A DNA stretch of 5,596 bases from Bacteroidales bacterium (lineage in GTDB: Bacteria > Bacteroidota > Bacteroidia > Bacteroidales > ML635J-15). Location of the stretch: positions 1 to 5,596 of the forward strand of contig JAGOEF010000123.1 of NCBI GenBank assembly GCA_017997855.1, read 5' to 3'. The position numbers and the translations under genes were made by a program. The notes below the pieces were generated by a model. That model was not told the origin of the DNA, searched no databases, and saw only the letters and a program-made list of their open reading frames with translations. Below are positions 1 to 5,596 of this stretch, one piece after another (position 1 is the stretch's first letter; each line of letters begins with the position of its first letter).

Positions 1-1537
1 GGTTAAAGGCCTTTCCCGACAATACCATTCTAACATCCTGCGGCAAGTCGTACCTACCCGTAATTATCAGCTGCATGCCTTTATAAAGATAGGGCATCGG
101 GCTGGGATAATATTCACTGATAATATCTGGGATAAAAGTAACCTCGGTATTTAGTAAAACCGGATTTCGGATGGTGAGATAAAATTCAGATATCACGGTT
201 TGAATATCTTCGTTCGTAACAAAAACCGATAATCCCTGATTCTGCATGGCCAACAATGTAAGGAGTTGTTCATTGGCATCGGTACCTAATCCAAAACTAT
301 ACAGGAAAATATTTGTTTCTGCATTATTAACTGCAGTTTGCACATTGTTCAGAATCGAATTGGTATTGGTAACCCCTACCGATGCCTCTCCATCGGTAAA
401 GAAAATAATAATATTTGCTTTATTGGGGTCTGCAAAACCAAACTGACCAATCGCTGTCAGGAGCGCGTCGTTGATATTGGTTCCTCCAACGGCCTGAATA
501 TTATTGATGTACTCCAGTGCAAGAGATTCGTAATAAGCAGTATATGGCACATGGTCGGACTGAAACGAGGTGACATCACCACTAAAGGATATAATGTTGA
601 AATAGTCACCCTCGTTCAGGTTTTCTACAATAAAATTACAAGCCTGCTTTGCCTTCTCCATTTTCGCTTCCCAGCCCATACTGCCCGAACGGTCGATAAC
701 CAGTGTGAAGACTTTTTCGATTACTTCGGTGTTCTCGTTTGATTCCGGTTCAATTATCAGCCCAAGATAGCCATTCCCTAATTCATCGCAGGTTACCAGC
801 GAATCAGGCAAAAAAGTGCTGAACGAAATTATACCCAACTCGTCGGACGCAAGAATATATTCAACGTGGTAGTCGTCGACTGAATTACCCTCCCATCGCG
901 AAAACTCGAGTGTCGCTACATGTCCGTTGTTACTTACATCGGCGTAATCGCTAACCATGTAAAGCGATTCGATGGTTCGTTCGGAAAACAGATTAAAACT
1001 GAGACTTTGTTCAAGGTTAATCTGATCATACTGAATGAGTGAATAATCAGAAGGATATTCGAATGTAACAATATTGAACCGATAACTGAGTAATTGCACA
1101 TATTGCAGTTCGACTTCGATTGTATCGTTAACTGCTATAGTATCGAGAATACTAAAATACAACGGAGTTTCACCCAGGTAGGCTTTCAGGTCGGGGTGTG
1201 CCGGGGCGCCGGGTTGTCCCGGGAGTGTTGAATCCTGATCGTTTGCCGAGAATGAAGCATACTGCCAGACTCCCCCCTGAATCTTCCAGCGCAATTGTAG
1301 TGCAGTGGCATTTGCCGGCATTGGAAATGCATATTTGCCAACGAACGCGTTATCTAACGTATTAACAAATAACTGTGAGGAAGTAATCATGGCAACCTGG
1401 TTATTAACATCGACATTCACCGATGAGTTGATAAGCCGAAAATAAGTTCCCTGATTTGCGTTAACCACCATCACTCCGGTGGCCCAAACCGGCATAGTGC
1501 ACATAAACACCCATGCCAAAAGCAGCATTCTTTTCAT
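1..1537 (-). CDS. Secreted VIT and VWA domain protein, C-terminus beyond window
   Basis: An open frame of 512 codons runs leftward from ATG at 1537 and leaves the window without a stop, so the protein is partial. The N-terminus is a typical signal peptide: MKR, a hydrophobic stretch, then a likely signal peptidase I cut after VWA (about residue 19). Residues about 22-160 resemble a VIT domain, with YAFPMP at 69-74 and ELQYVQLL at 143-150. A VWA domain follows at about 277-450 with a complete MIDAS site: DRSGSMG at 282-288, the metal-binding Thr in GGTNI (T353) and Asp in FTDGE (D382). After it come a segment like the post-VWA part of inter-alpha-trypsin-inhibitor heavy-chain proteins and an ITGRY motif near 493. 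Such proteins are expected outside the cytoplasm and to bind partners through Mg2+; the ligand is unknown. There is no clear Shine-Dalgarno. Whether a type IX secretion tail or membrane anchor follows cannot be seen. Domain calls are firm, the role is not. Confidence 0.9.
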   Translation of the reverse strand, partial: MKRMLLLAWVFMCTMPVWATGVMVVNANQGTYFRLINSSVNVDVNNQVAMITSSQLFVNTLDNAFVGKYAFPMPANATALQLRWKIQGGVWQYASFSANDQDSTLPGQPGAPAHPDLKAYLGETPLYFSILDTIAVNDTIEVELQYVQLLSYRFNIVTFEYPSDYSLIQYDQINLEQSLSFNLFSERTIESLYMVSDYADVSNNGHVATLEFSRWEGNSVDDYHVEYILASDELGIISFSTFLPDSLVTCDELGNGYLGLIIEPESNENTEVIEKVFTLVIDRSGSMGWEAKMEKAKQACNFIVENLNEGDYFNIISFSGDVTSFQSDHVPYTAYYESLALEYINNIQAVGGTNINDALLTAIGQFGFADPNKANIIIFFTDGEASVGVTNTNSILNNVQTAVNNAETNIFLYSFGLGTDANEQLLTLLAMQNQGLSVFVTNEDIQTVISEFYLTIRNPVLLNTEVTFIPDIISEYYPSPMPYLYKGMQLIITGRYDLPQDVRMVLSGKAFN

Positions 1538-1633
1538 AGCAGTAGTTATTGATTAATACACCCAAAACGCAGTTTGTTTGAGAAAGGTTGCATAAACATA
1601 TAAATAAATTAAAAAATAAATACACAAGACCAA

Positions 1634-1667
1634 TGGGACAATCTGTTCCAATACAGTGACCGGTATT
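1634..1667. repeat. Two abutting imperfect dyads, candidate operator
   Basis: The first dyad is TGGGACA-ATC-TGTTCCA (1634-1650), in which six of seven pairs match and the seventh is G-T. The second is AATACAG-TGAC-CGGTATT (1650-1667), also with one mismatch in seven pairs. They share base 1650. A third, shorter repeat, ATTCA-GAAAGT-TGAAT, follows at 1665-1680. They sit between the divergent start signals, where a dimeric regulator could bind. No regulator gene is next to them, and short dyads arise by chance in such DNA, so a function is only a suggestion. Confidence 0.3.
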
Positions 1668-1728
1668 CAGAAAGTTGAATTATGTTATAGGTTATAATTT
1701 AAGAGCAAATTAGACATCATAAAAATTC

Positions 1729-1736
1729 TATTTTTG
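1729..1736 (+). promoter_or_regulatory. Bacteroidota-type -7 promoter element for the HD-cinA operon
   Basis: TATTTTTG matches the Bacteroidota sigma-ABfr -7 consensus TAnnTTTG exactly. No TTG is found at the expected -33 distance, so only half of the promoter is supported. Transcription would start near 1741-1745, leaving a very short A-rich leader of about 10 bases before the ATG at 1753. That leader has no Shine-Dalgarno sequence. Confidence 0.5.
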
Positions 1737-1752
1737 TAAAAAACAACTTACT

Positions 1753-2316
1753 ATGGATGCAAAATTTGTAAAACAAGCCATCGAGCTTTGGCCGGAACTG
1801 GAATGGATTAACAACCCTACACTGCGCGAACAGGTTACCAACACCTGGGCACTGGCCCTTTCGAAATCGGTTCTTACACCCGATGACCTGCGGAACATAC
1901 CCTTCACCCTATTGGCCGGTCCTGACCTGAAAGTGAGTTTCATGGATCACAAGCGAGCGGTGGTACACATTGCCCGCGATTCAGGAGTTAAATGCAAGGA
2001 GTTTTTCGGAGCCGATTTGCCTGTTGATATGGATGTACTGATAGCCGGGGCAATTCTGGCCGATGTCGGAAAGTTGCTGGAGTATGAAATGGGTGCTGAC
2101 GGCAAAAGTAAAGTGGGCGTTTATGGAAAATACCTGCGTCACCCGTTTAGTGGTGTGTCGCTTGCAGAAGCCTGCGGAGTCCCGGCTTCGGTTTGCCATA
2201 TAATTGCAACCCACGCCGGTGAAGGTGATATGGTGAAGCGCACCACCGAGGCGTTTATTGTGCATCATGCCGACTTTATGACATTTGAACCTTTTAAAGA
2301 CAGACTGAAAGTCTGA
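1753..2316 (+). CDS. HD-superfamily protein with Ala-Asp in place of His-Asp
   Basis: This protein of 187 residues resembles HD/HDIG-domain phosphohydrolases. After an alpha-helical N-terminal region with a SVLTPDDLRNIPFTLL segment (39-54), the HD-fold landmarks appear in order: H66 in DHKRAVVHIA, the signature helix GAILADVGKLLEYE (99-112), H130 in RHPFSG, H154 in IATHAGEG, and HHADF (171-175) whose D174 fits the last ligand. In the family these residues bind one or two metal ions used to hydrolyse phosphate esters. The signature pair here is A103-D104, so one metal ligand is missing. The codon is GCC, two changes away from CAC, so a single-base error would not explain it. No signal peptide or membrane segment is visible, implying a cytoplasmic protein. 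It is the first gene of an operon with cinA. The substrate is unknown. It may be a changed enzyme, an active subfamily with a different ligand set, or a metabolite-binding regulator. The start is the first ATG after the promoter box. Confidence 0.8.
   Translation: MDAKFVKQAIELWPELEWINNPTLREQVTNTWALALSKSVLTPDDLRNIPFTLLAGPDLKVSFMDHKRAVVHIARDSGVKCKEFFGADLPVDMDVLIAGAILADVGKLLEYEMGADGKSKVGVYGKYLRHPFSGVSLAEACGVPASVCHIIATHAGEGDMVKRTTEAFIVHHADFMTFEPFKDRLKV
2301..2315 (+). promoter_or_regulatory. Hairpin over the HD gene stop, next to the cinA start
   Basis: CAGACT-GAA-AGTCTG is a perfect inverted repeat of 6 pairs with a 3-base loop (or 5 pairs with a 5-base loop). It covers the last codons of the HD gene and two bases of its TGA stop (2314-2316), and ends 3 bases before the cinA GTG at 2319. 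No T-run follows, so it is not an intrinsic terminator. Its position suggests that ribosomes finishing the first gene open it and feed cinA, which is translational coupling. That role is inferred. Confidence 0.45.
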
Positions 2317-2318
2317 GT

Positions 2319-3554
2319 GTGAAAACAATATTAGTTACCATTGGTGATGAATTGCTGACCGGGCATACAGTCGACACCAATTCCGCATGGATGGGTGTTG
2401 CACTGAATGCCCGGGGCTTTTCTGTCGACCGCCGCATTACGGTTCGCGATGTGGGCGAAGAAATAAGCGAAGCTATTGATGAAGCCTTGTCGAAAGCTGA
2501 TGTGGTTTTGGTTACCGGAGGGCTTGGCCCCACCAACGACGATATTACCAAAAAAGTGCTTTGCGGGTATTTTGGAACCACCCTGGCGTTGCATAAAGAG
2601 TCGCTGCAACTTATTGAAGAATTTGTAAGCATGCGAGGTTATCCGCTTACCGACAGCAACCGCAATCAGGCCATGGTACCGATTGGATGTACCCCACTCC
2701 TCAACCGTATGGGGACAGCGCCCGGGATGTGGTTCGAGCACAATGGGAAGGTGCTGGTTTCGATGCCGGGAGTTCCTTATGAGATGGAATACCTGATGTC
2801 GAACGAAATAATTCCACGCCTGGCAGAAAAGTTTCATACCGAAAAGGTACTTCATCGCTGGGTAATAACCCAGGGCATTCCCGAAGCTTTTCTGGCAGAC
2901 AGACTACGGCAGTTCGAAGCTGGTTTACCGGATTTCATCAGAATGGCCTATCTGCCATCGCAGGGCGTGATAAAACTTCGGCTCAGTGTTTACGGTGCAA
3001 CCCCTGAGCAGGAAATGCAATTATATTCGAAAGCAGCAGGACTGGCATCAGAAATCCGGGATGTGGTGGTTAGTGAACAAGATGAATCGCTGCAACAGAT
3101 TGTTGGTCGTTTACTTACCGAAGGTCAAAAAACACTGGCACTAGCCGAAAGCTGCACGGGAGGATATATTGCCCACCTGATTACCCAGATTCCCGGTAGC
3201 TCGGCATACTTCAAAGGCGGTGTGGTTGCCTATTCGAACGAGGTAAAGGTGGCACTGCTGGGCGTAAACCCTGCTACCCTCGAAGCGCACGGAGCCGTGA
3301 GCACCCAAACAGCAGCCGAAATGGCTGAAGGCGTGCGCAAACGCTTACAGGCAGACTATGGTCTGGCAACCACCGGAATTGCCGGACCCGACGGTGGCAC
3401 AGCAATTAAACCGGTGGGAATGGTTTGTGTGGCTTTAGCCTCGCACGATAAAATTATAAGCGAAACATTTCGGTTCGGCAAGCATCGAAACAACAATATT
3501 ATCAGAACAGCGAATACTGCCTTGGGGAAACTCATCAGGGAACTGCTGAGCTAA
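2319..3554 (+). CDS. cinA: CinA, MoaB-like domain fused to NMN deamidase domain
   Basis: This is a full-length CinA of 411 residues, the usual size for the two-domain form. The N-terminal half (about 1-170) is the MoaB/molybdopterin-binding-like fold with IGDELLTG (8-15), TGGLGPTNDD (66-75), NRNQAMVP (114-121), GTAPGM (132-137) and PGVPYEM (150-156). In studied CinA proteins this domain hydrolyses ADP-ribose. After a linker domain, the C-terminal PncC-like domain (about 255-411) has AESCTGG (276-282, with the likely catalytic Ser278), PGSSAYFKGGVVAYSNEVK (292-310) and TGIAGPDGG (352-360). This domain converts nicotinamide mononucleotide to nicotinate mononucleotide plus ammonia in pyridine nucleotide salvage. 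All key motifs are intact. The start is GTG, 2 bases after the stop of the HD gene, with no ATG or Shine-Dalgarno nearby; the MKTILVTIGDELL beginning fits the family. The link to competence in the name comes from Gram-positive bacteria and is not implied here. Confidence 0.97.
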   Translation: MKTILVTIGDELLTGHTVDTNSAWMGVALNARGFSVDRRITVRDVGEEISEAIDEALSKADVVLVTGGLGPTNDDITKKVLCGYFGTTLALHKESLQLIEEFVSMRGYPLTDSNRNQAMVPIGCTPLLNRMGTAPGMWFEHNGKVLVSMPGVPYEMEYLMSNEIIPRLAEKFHTEKVLHRWVITQGIPEAFLADRLRQFEAGLPDFIRMAYLPSQGVIKLRLSVYGATPEQEMQLYSKAAGLASEIRDVVVSEQDESLQQIVGRLLTEGQKTLALAESCTGGYIAHLITQIPGSSAYFKGGVVAYSNEVKVALLGVNPATLEAHGAVSTQTAAEMAEGVRKRLQADYGLATTGIAGPDGGTAIKPVGMVCVALASHDKIISETFRFGKHRNNNIIRTANTALGKLIRELLS

Positions 3555-3556
3555 GG

Positions 3557-3578
3557 AATCCTATCGGTTAAAAGGATT
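3557..3578. terminator. Weak hairpin between convergent genes, possible shared terminator
   Basis: AATCCT (3557-3562) and AGGATT (3573-3578) pair perfectly around a 10-base loop. The repeat spans the 6-base gap between the cinA stop and the UPF0316 gene stop and runs into the latter gene's last codons. The stem is short, the loop is large and no T-run follows directly in either direction; a T-run lies 11 bases away on the plus strand. It is the only terminator-like structure at this junction, and the evidence is poor. Confidence 0.2.
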
Positions 3579-4133
3579 TAGTCGTCGCTTTTTTCCCGTG
3601 AAATAACCTTCTTTAACCTGCTTCACATCTTCGATAGTAAAAAAAGCGGCCGGATTGTTCTGTTTCAGGATACCGATGAACTCATCAATCTGGCTTCGGC
3701 GGATGGTAGAAAAAATCATTTTTACCGGTTGTTCCATCCCCATGGCATCGACCTGAGTTAAACGAAAACCGTGTTGCTTAAGCAGGGCCAGCGAAATTTC
3801 GGAGTCTTTCTGAAAAACCACACGGACCATGACATAACCAATCGACAGCCGGCGTTCGAGAAAAATACCCACAATGTTTCCGGTAGCGAAACCGGCAGCA
3901 AATACCACGTAATAATAAATATTGTCAATTTTTGACATTATTTGTCCGATTGCCAGCAGCCAAACAAACGACTCGAAAAATCCAAAGATGAATACCGGAA
4001 TTGTAAAACCCTTGGTGGCAAAAATAATTCGCAAAATACCGAGGCTTTGGTCGGTTACCCGGGCAATAAATATCAATAGTGGCAGTAACAAATACGCGTA
4101 CCAGTCGAAATGGATGAATAGGTCGTTGAGCAT
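3561..4133 (-). CDS. UPF0316/DUF2179 family inner-membrane protein
   Basis: This protein of 190 residues matches the UPF0316 layout (DUF5698 membrane part plus DUF2179 domain). Three hydrophobic segments lie at about 12-34, 43-65 and 72-92, with the family-like runs ARVTDQSLGILRIIF (24-38), FVWLLAIGQI (56-65) and GNIVGIFLERRLSIG (85-99). The C-terminal soluble domain (about 100-175) has the DUF2179 pattern: hydrophobic strands, LLKQHGFRLTQVDAMGM (117-133), a strand plus IRRSQ (144-148), and FFTIEDVKQV (164-173). It ends in a basic tail, GKKRRLNPFNR. The function of the family is not established; DUF2179 is also found in membrane proteins such as YitT. The ATG follows a purine-rich AAAAAAAAGACC without a proper Shine-Dalgarno, about 20 bases from an exact -7 promoter box. 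It is transcribed alone, divergent from rpsA and convergent with cinA. Confidence 0.88.
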   Translation of the reverse strand: MLNDLFIHFDWYAYLLLPLLIFIARVTDQSLGILRIIFATKGFTIPVFIFGFFESFVWLLAIGQIMSKIDNIYYYVVFAAGFATGNIVGIFLERRLSIGYVMVRVVFQKDSEISLALLKQHGFRLTQVDAMGMEQPVKMIFSTIRRSQIDEFIGILKQNNPAAFFTIEDVKQVKEGYFTGKKRRLNPFNR

Positions 4134-4153
4134 GGTCTTTTTTTTACTAAACG

Positions 4154-4183
4154 CAAAAGTAAAAAGATTGTTTTCCAGTCCAA
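4154..4183 (-). promoter_or_regulatory. Bacteroidota-type promoter of the UPF0316 gene
   Basis: Read on the minus strand, TACTTTTG (4161 to 4154) matches the -7 consensus TAnnTTTG exactly. A TTG (4183 to 4181) lies 19 bases upstream of it, close to the usual spacing for the -33 element. The predicted transcript starts near 4147, giving a leader of about 14 bases. Confidence 0.6.
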
Positions 4184-4203
4184 TAAATATTTACTCCAAA
4201 GCC

Positions 4204-4233
4204 TTTGATTATAAGAAAAAAACACTACTTTTG
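4204..4233 (+). promoter_or_regulatory. Bacteroidota-type promoter of rpsA
   Basis: TTTG (4204-4207), 18 bases, then TACTTTTG (4226-4233) fit both the -33 and the -7 elements of the Bacteroidota consensus exactly. This is the best promoter in the window, as expected for a ribosomal protein gene. The start would be near 4239-4241, giving an rpsA leader of about 50 bases. Confidence 0.7.
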
Positions 4234-4257
4234 CGGCTCGAATTTTATCTATACATA

Positions 4258-4289
4258 ATGTCTAACTTATTAATTTGAGAAATTAAATT
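4258..4289 (+). promoter_or_regulatory. rpsA leader with six-codon reading frame and AU hairpin
   Basis: The leader contains ATG TCT AAC TTA TTA ATT TGA (4258-4278), a frame of six codons (MSNLLI) out of frame with rpsA and ending 11 bases before its ATG. Overlapping it, TTAATTT-GAG-AAATTAA (4270-4286) is a perfect 7-pair inverted repeat with a 3-base loop. The loop holds the last two bases of the TGA, and the stem ends 3 bases before the rpsA start. All pairs are A-U, so the hairpin is weak. S1 represses its own translation in E. coli; similar control here is only a guess, and chance is a real alternative in such AT-rich DNA. Confidence 0.3.
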
Positions 4290-5596
4290 ATGACAGAACA
4301 AGAAAACAACCTGATGGCTGAAGAAACACAGCCTCAGCAAACCGAAAATCTGGCAGCAACCGAAGAAGTTACAGAAACCGAAGTTGCTTCCGAAATCGTT
4401 GCAGAAGAAACTCCTGCAGCAGAAACCCAAGAAGCTGAATTTGTATTCGATGCAAAGCCGGCAAAAAAAGCTGTTGAATTCAGCAGTAAAGAAGTTAAAC
4501 CCCTCGAAGATTTCAACTGGGAAATCATGGGGAAACGCGAAGAGTCGTACACCAAAGACCAACGCAAACAACTCGAAGAACTTTACAACCGTACACTTTC
4601 TACAGTACGCGAAGGCGAAGTTTTCGACGGCACAGTGGTAGCCATGAACAAACGCGAAATTGTGGTGAACATTGGTTACAAGTCGGAAGGTGTGATTAAC
4701 GCAAACGAATTCCGCTACACTCCCGATATGAAAATCGGTGATTCGGTGGAAGTGTATGTCGAAAACATGGAAGACGGCAACGGACAGTTACTGCTTTCGC
4801 ACAACAAAGCCAAAGCATTGCGTTCGTGGGAACGTGTCAACAAGGCATTCGACAACGACGAGATTATCAAGGGGTATATCAAATGCCGTACAAAAGGCGG
4901 TATGATTGTGGACGTATTCGGTATCGAAGCCTTCCTCCCCGGTTCGCAAATCGATGTGAAACCCATCCGCGACTACGATGTGTATGTTGACAAAGTGATG
5001 GAATTCAAGGTTGTGAAAATCAACAACGAATTCAAGAATGTTGTGGTTTCGCACAAAGCCCTTATCGAAGCTGAACTCGAAGAACAGAAGAAAGTTATCA
5101 TTTCGAAACTCGAAAAAGGACAGGTTCTCGAAGGTACAGTTAAAAACATTACATCATACGGTGTATTTATCGATCTGGGAGGTGTTGACGGACTTATTCA
5201 TATTACCGACCTCAGCTGGGGCCGCGTAAGTCATCCCGAAGAAATTGTAACCCTTGATGAGAAAATCAATGTGGTTATTCTCGATTTCGACGACGACAAA
5301 AAACGTATTGCCCTGGGTCTGAAACAGCTCACACAACATCCATGGGATTCGCTTGACGAAAACATTAAGGTTGGTGACAAGGTTAAGGGTAAAGTAGTTG
5401 TTCTGGCCGATTATGGCGCATTTGTCGAAATTTCGACCGGCGTTGAAGGTCTCATTCACGTTTCCGAAATGTCGTGGTCGCAACACCTGCGTTCGGCTAA
5501 CGAATTTATGAAAGTGGGCGACGAAGTAGAAGCCGTTGTTCTGACCTTAGACCGCGAAGAACGCAAAATGTCGCTGGGTATTAAACAACTCTATCC
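4290..5596 (+). CDS. rpsA: 30S ribosomal protein S1, C-terminus beyond window
   Basis: The frame opens at ATG 4290 and leaves the window after 435 codons without a stop; S1 of this phylum is usually near 600 residues, so the final repeats are missing. S1 helps bring mRNA to the 30S subunit, its first two repeats docking on the ribosome and the later ones binding RNA. An acidic, Glu- and Ala-rich extension of about 60 residues comes first, then LEDFNWEIMGKREESY and a helix to about 107. Four S1 (OB-fold) repeats follow: about 109-178 (GTVVAMNKREIVVNIGYKSEG), 188-258 (GYIKCRTKGGMIVDVFGIEAFLPGS), 275-347 (GTVKNITSYGVFIDLGGVDGLIHITDLSW) and 361-434 (GKVVVLADYGAFVEISTGVEGLIHVSEMSW). The third and fourth are the more canonical RNA-binding type. 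The gene has its own strong promoter and no Shine-Dalgarno, only an A/T-rich AAATTAAATT before the ATG, as is common in Bacteroidota. Identification is certain at family level. Confidence 0.97.
   Translation, partial: MTEQENNLMAEETQPQQTENLAATEEVTETEVASEIVAEETPAAETQEAEFVFDAKPAKKAVEFSSKEVKPLEDFNWEIMGKREESYTKDQRKQLEELYNRTLSTVREGEVFDGTVVAMNKREIVVNIGYKSEGVINANEFRYTPDMKIGDSVEVYVENMEDGNGQLLLSHNKAKALRSWERVNKAFDNDEIIKGYIKCRTKGGMIVDVFGIEAFLPGSQIDVKPIRDYDVYVDKVMEFKVVKINNEFKNVVVSHKALIEAELEEQKKVIISKLEKGQVLEGTVKNITSYGVFIDLGGVDGLIHITDLSWGRVSHPEEIVTLDEKINVVILDFDDDKKRIALGLKQLTQHPWDSLDENIKVGDKVKGKVVVLADYGAFVEISTGVEGLIHVSEMSWSQHLRSANEFMKVGDEVEAVVLTLDREERKMSLGIKQLY

Larger units (their letters stand above)
1538..1752. 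other. Divergent intergenic region between the VIT/VWA gene and the HD-cinA operon
   Basis: This AT-rich stretch of 215 bases holds no credible gene. It must carry start signals for both flanking genes. On the minus strand the best -7 candidate is TATGTTTA (1600 to 1593), one base off TAnnTTTG and without a well-placed -33 TTG, so the VIT/VWA promoter is only weakly supported. It would give a leader of about 50 bases. On the plus strand an exact -7 match lies at 1729-1736. Between them are several short inverted repeats (1634-1680) and a 7-base near-tandem repeat, GTTATAG then GTTATAA, at 1684-1697. Confidence 0.7.

Noticed and set aside
246..742. Open frames on the plus strand at 246-446 and 338-742
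   Set aside because: They lie entirely antisense to the VIT/VWA gene, whose minus-strand frame encodes the MIDAS site; their translations show no domain or sensible composition.
1684..1697. Near-tandem GTTATAG GTTATAA as an operator or repeat array
   Set aside because: Only two short AT-rich units, which is well within chance for this intergenic region.
2301..2315. Perfect hairpin read as an intrinsic terminator between the HD gene and cinA
   Set aside because: It is followed by AGTGTGAAAACAA rather than a T-run, and it would cut off cinA, which has no other visible promoter.
1728..2328. Minus-strand open frames opposite the HD gene (1728-1943, 1981-2328)
   Set aside because: They overlap a well-supported HD-family gene on the other strand and their products are Cys-, His- and Ser-rich with no recognisable motif.
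2294..2855. Minus-strand open frames opposite cinA (2294-2632, 2331-2855)
   Set aside because: They are antisense to the motif-rich N-terminal domain of CinA and resemble nothing.
2319..3554. CinA as a sign of a natural competence system
   Set aside because: CinA is widespread in non-competent bacteria and no other competence gene is present here; the nucleotide-metabolism role is the better reading.
3922..4278. Plus-strand open frame of 118 codons ending just before rpsA
   Set aside because: Most of it is antisense to the UPF0316 gene and the rest crosses both promoters. Only its last six codons, starting at ATG 4258, are of interest as a leader frame.
4245..5486. Minus-strand and plus-strand frames inside rpsA (4245-4571, 4334-4567, 4384-4641, 4715-4966, 4788-5054, 5038-5229, 5154-5486)
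   Set aside because: All overlap the conserved S1 reading frame; none shows a motif.

Overview
The window looks like chromosomal DNA from a member of the Bacteroidota, probably the order Bacteroidales or a close relative. Three things support this. The ribosomal protein S1 reads like the Bacteroidota form, with a long acidic N-terminal extension before the first S1 repeat. Three intergenic sites match the Bacteroidota -7 promoter element TAnnTTTG exactly. None of the start codons has a convincing Shine-Dalgarno sequence. Base composition is moderate and looks even across the genes, and I see no insertion sequence, phage gene, tRNA, rRNA or CRISPR array. This looks like ordinary core-genome sequence rather than an island.

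Layout, left to right. (1) Positions 1-1537, minus strand: the first 512 codons of a secreted VIT plus VWA domain protein with an intact metal-binding MIDAS site. Its C-terminus lies outside the window. (2) Positions 1538-1752: a divergent intergenic region with several imperfect dyads and a promoter for the next operon. (3) Positions 1753-3554, plus strand: a two-gene operon, an HD-superfamily protein of 187 residues followed after 2 bases by cinA, which starts with GTG. A perfect hairpin spans the stop codon of the first gene just before the cinA start. (4) Positions 3561-4133, minus strand: a UPF0316/DUF2179 membrane protein, convergent with cinA and only 6 bases from it. (5) Positions 4134-4289: a compact divergent promoter region with one exact -7 box on each strand. 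(6) Positions 4290-5596, plus strand: rpsA, encoding ribosomal protein S1, cut by the right edge after 435 codons.

The HD-cinA pair is the most interesting part. CinA combines a MoaB-like domain, linked in the family to ADP-ribose hydrolysis, with a C-terminal domain linked to NMN deamidation. The tightly coupled upstream partner keeps most HD-fold metal ligands, but the signature His-Asp pair reads Ala-Asp. An enzyme or regulator acting in nucleotide salvage is a reasonable guess, but it is inference. The rpsA leader holds a six-codon reading frame and an all-AU hairpin that may matter for S1 control. I do not see convincing evidence of a wholly new multi-gene system here.
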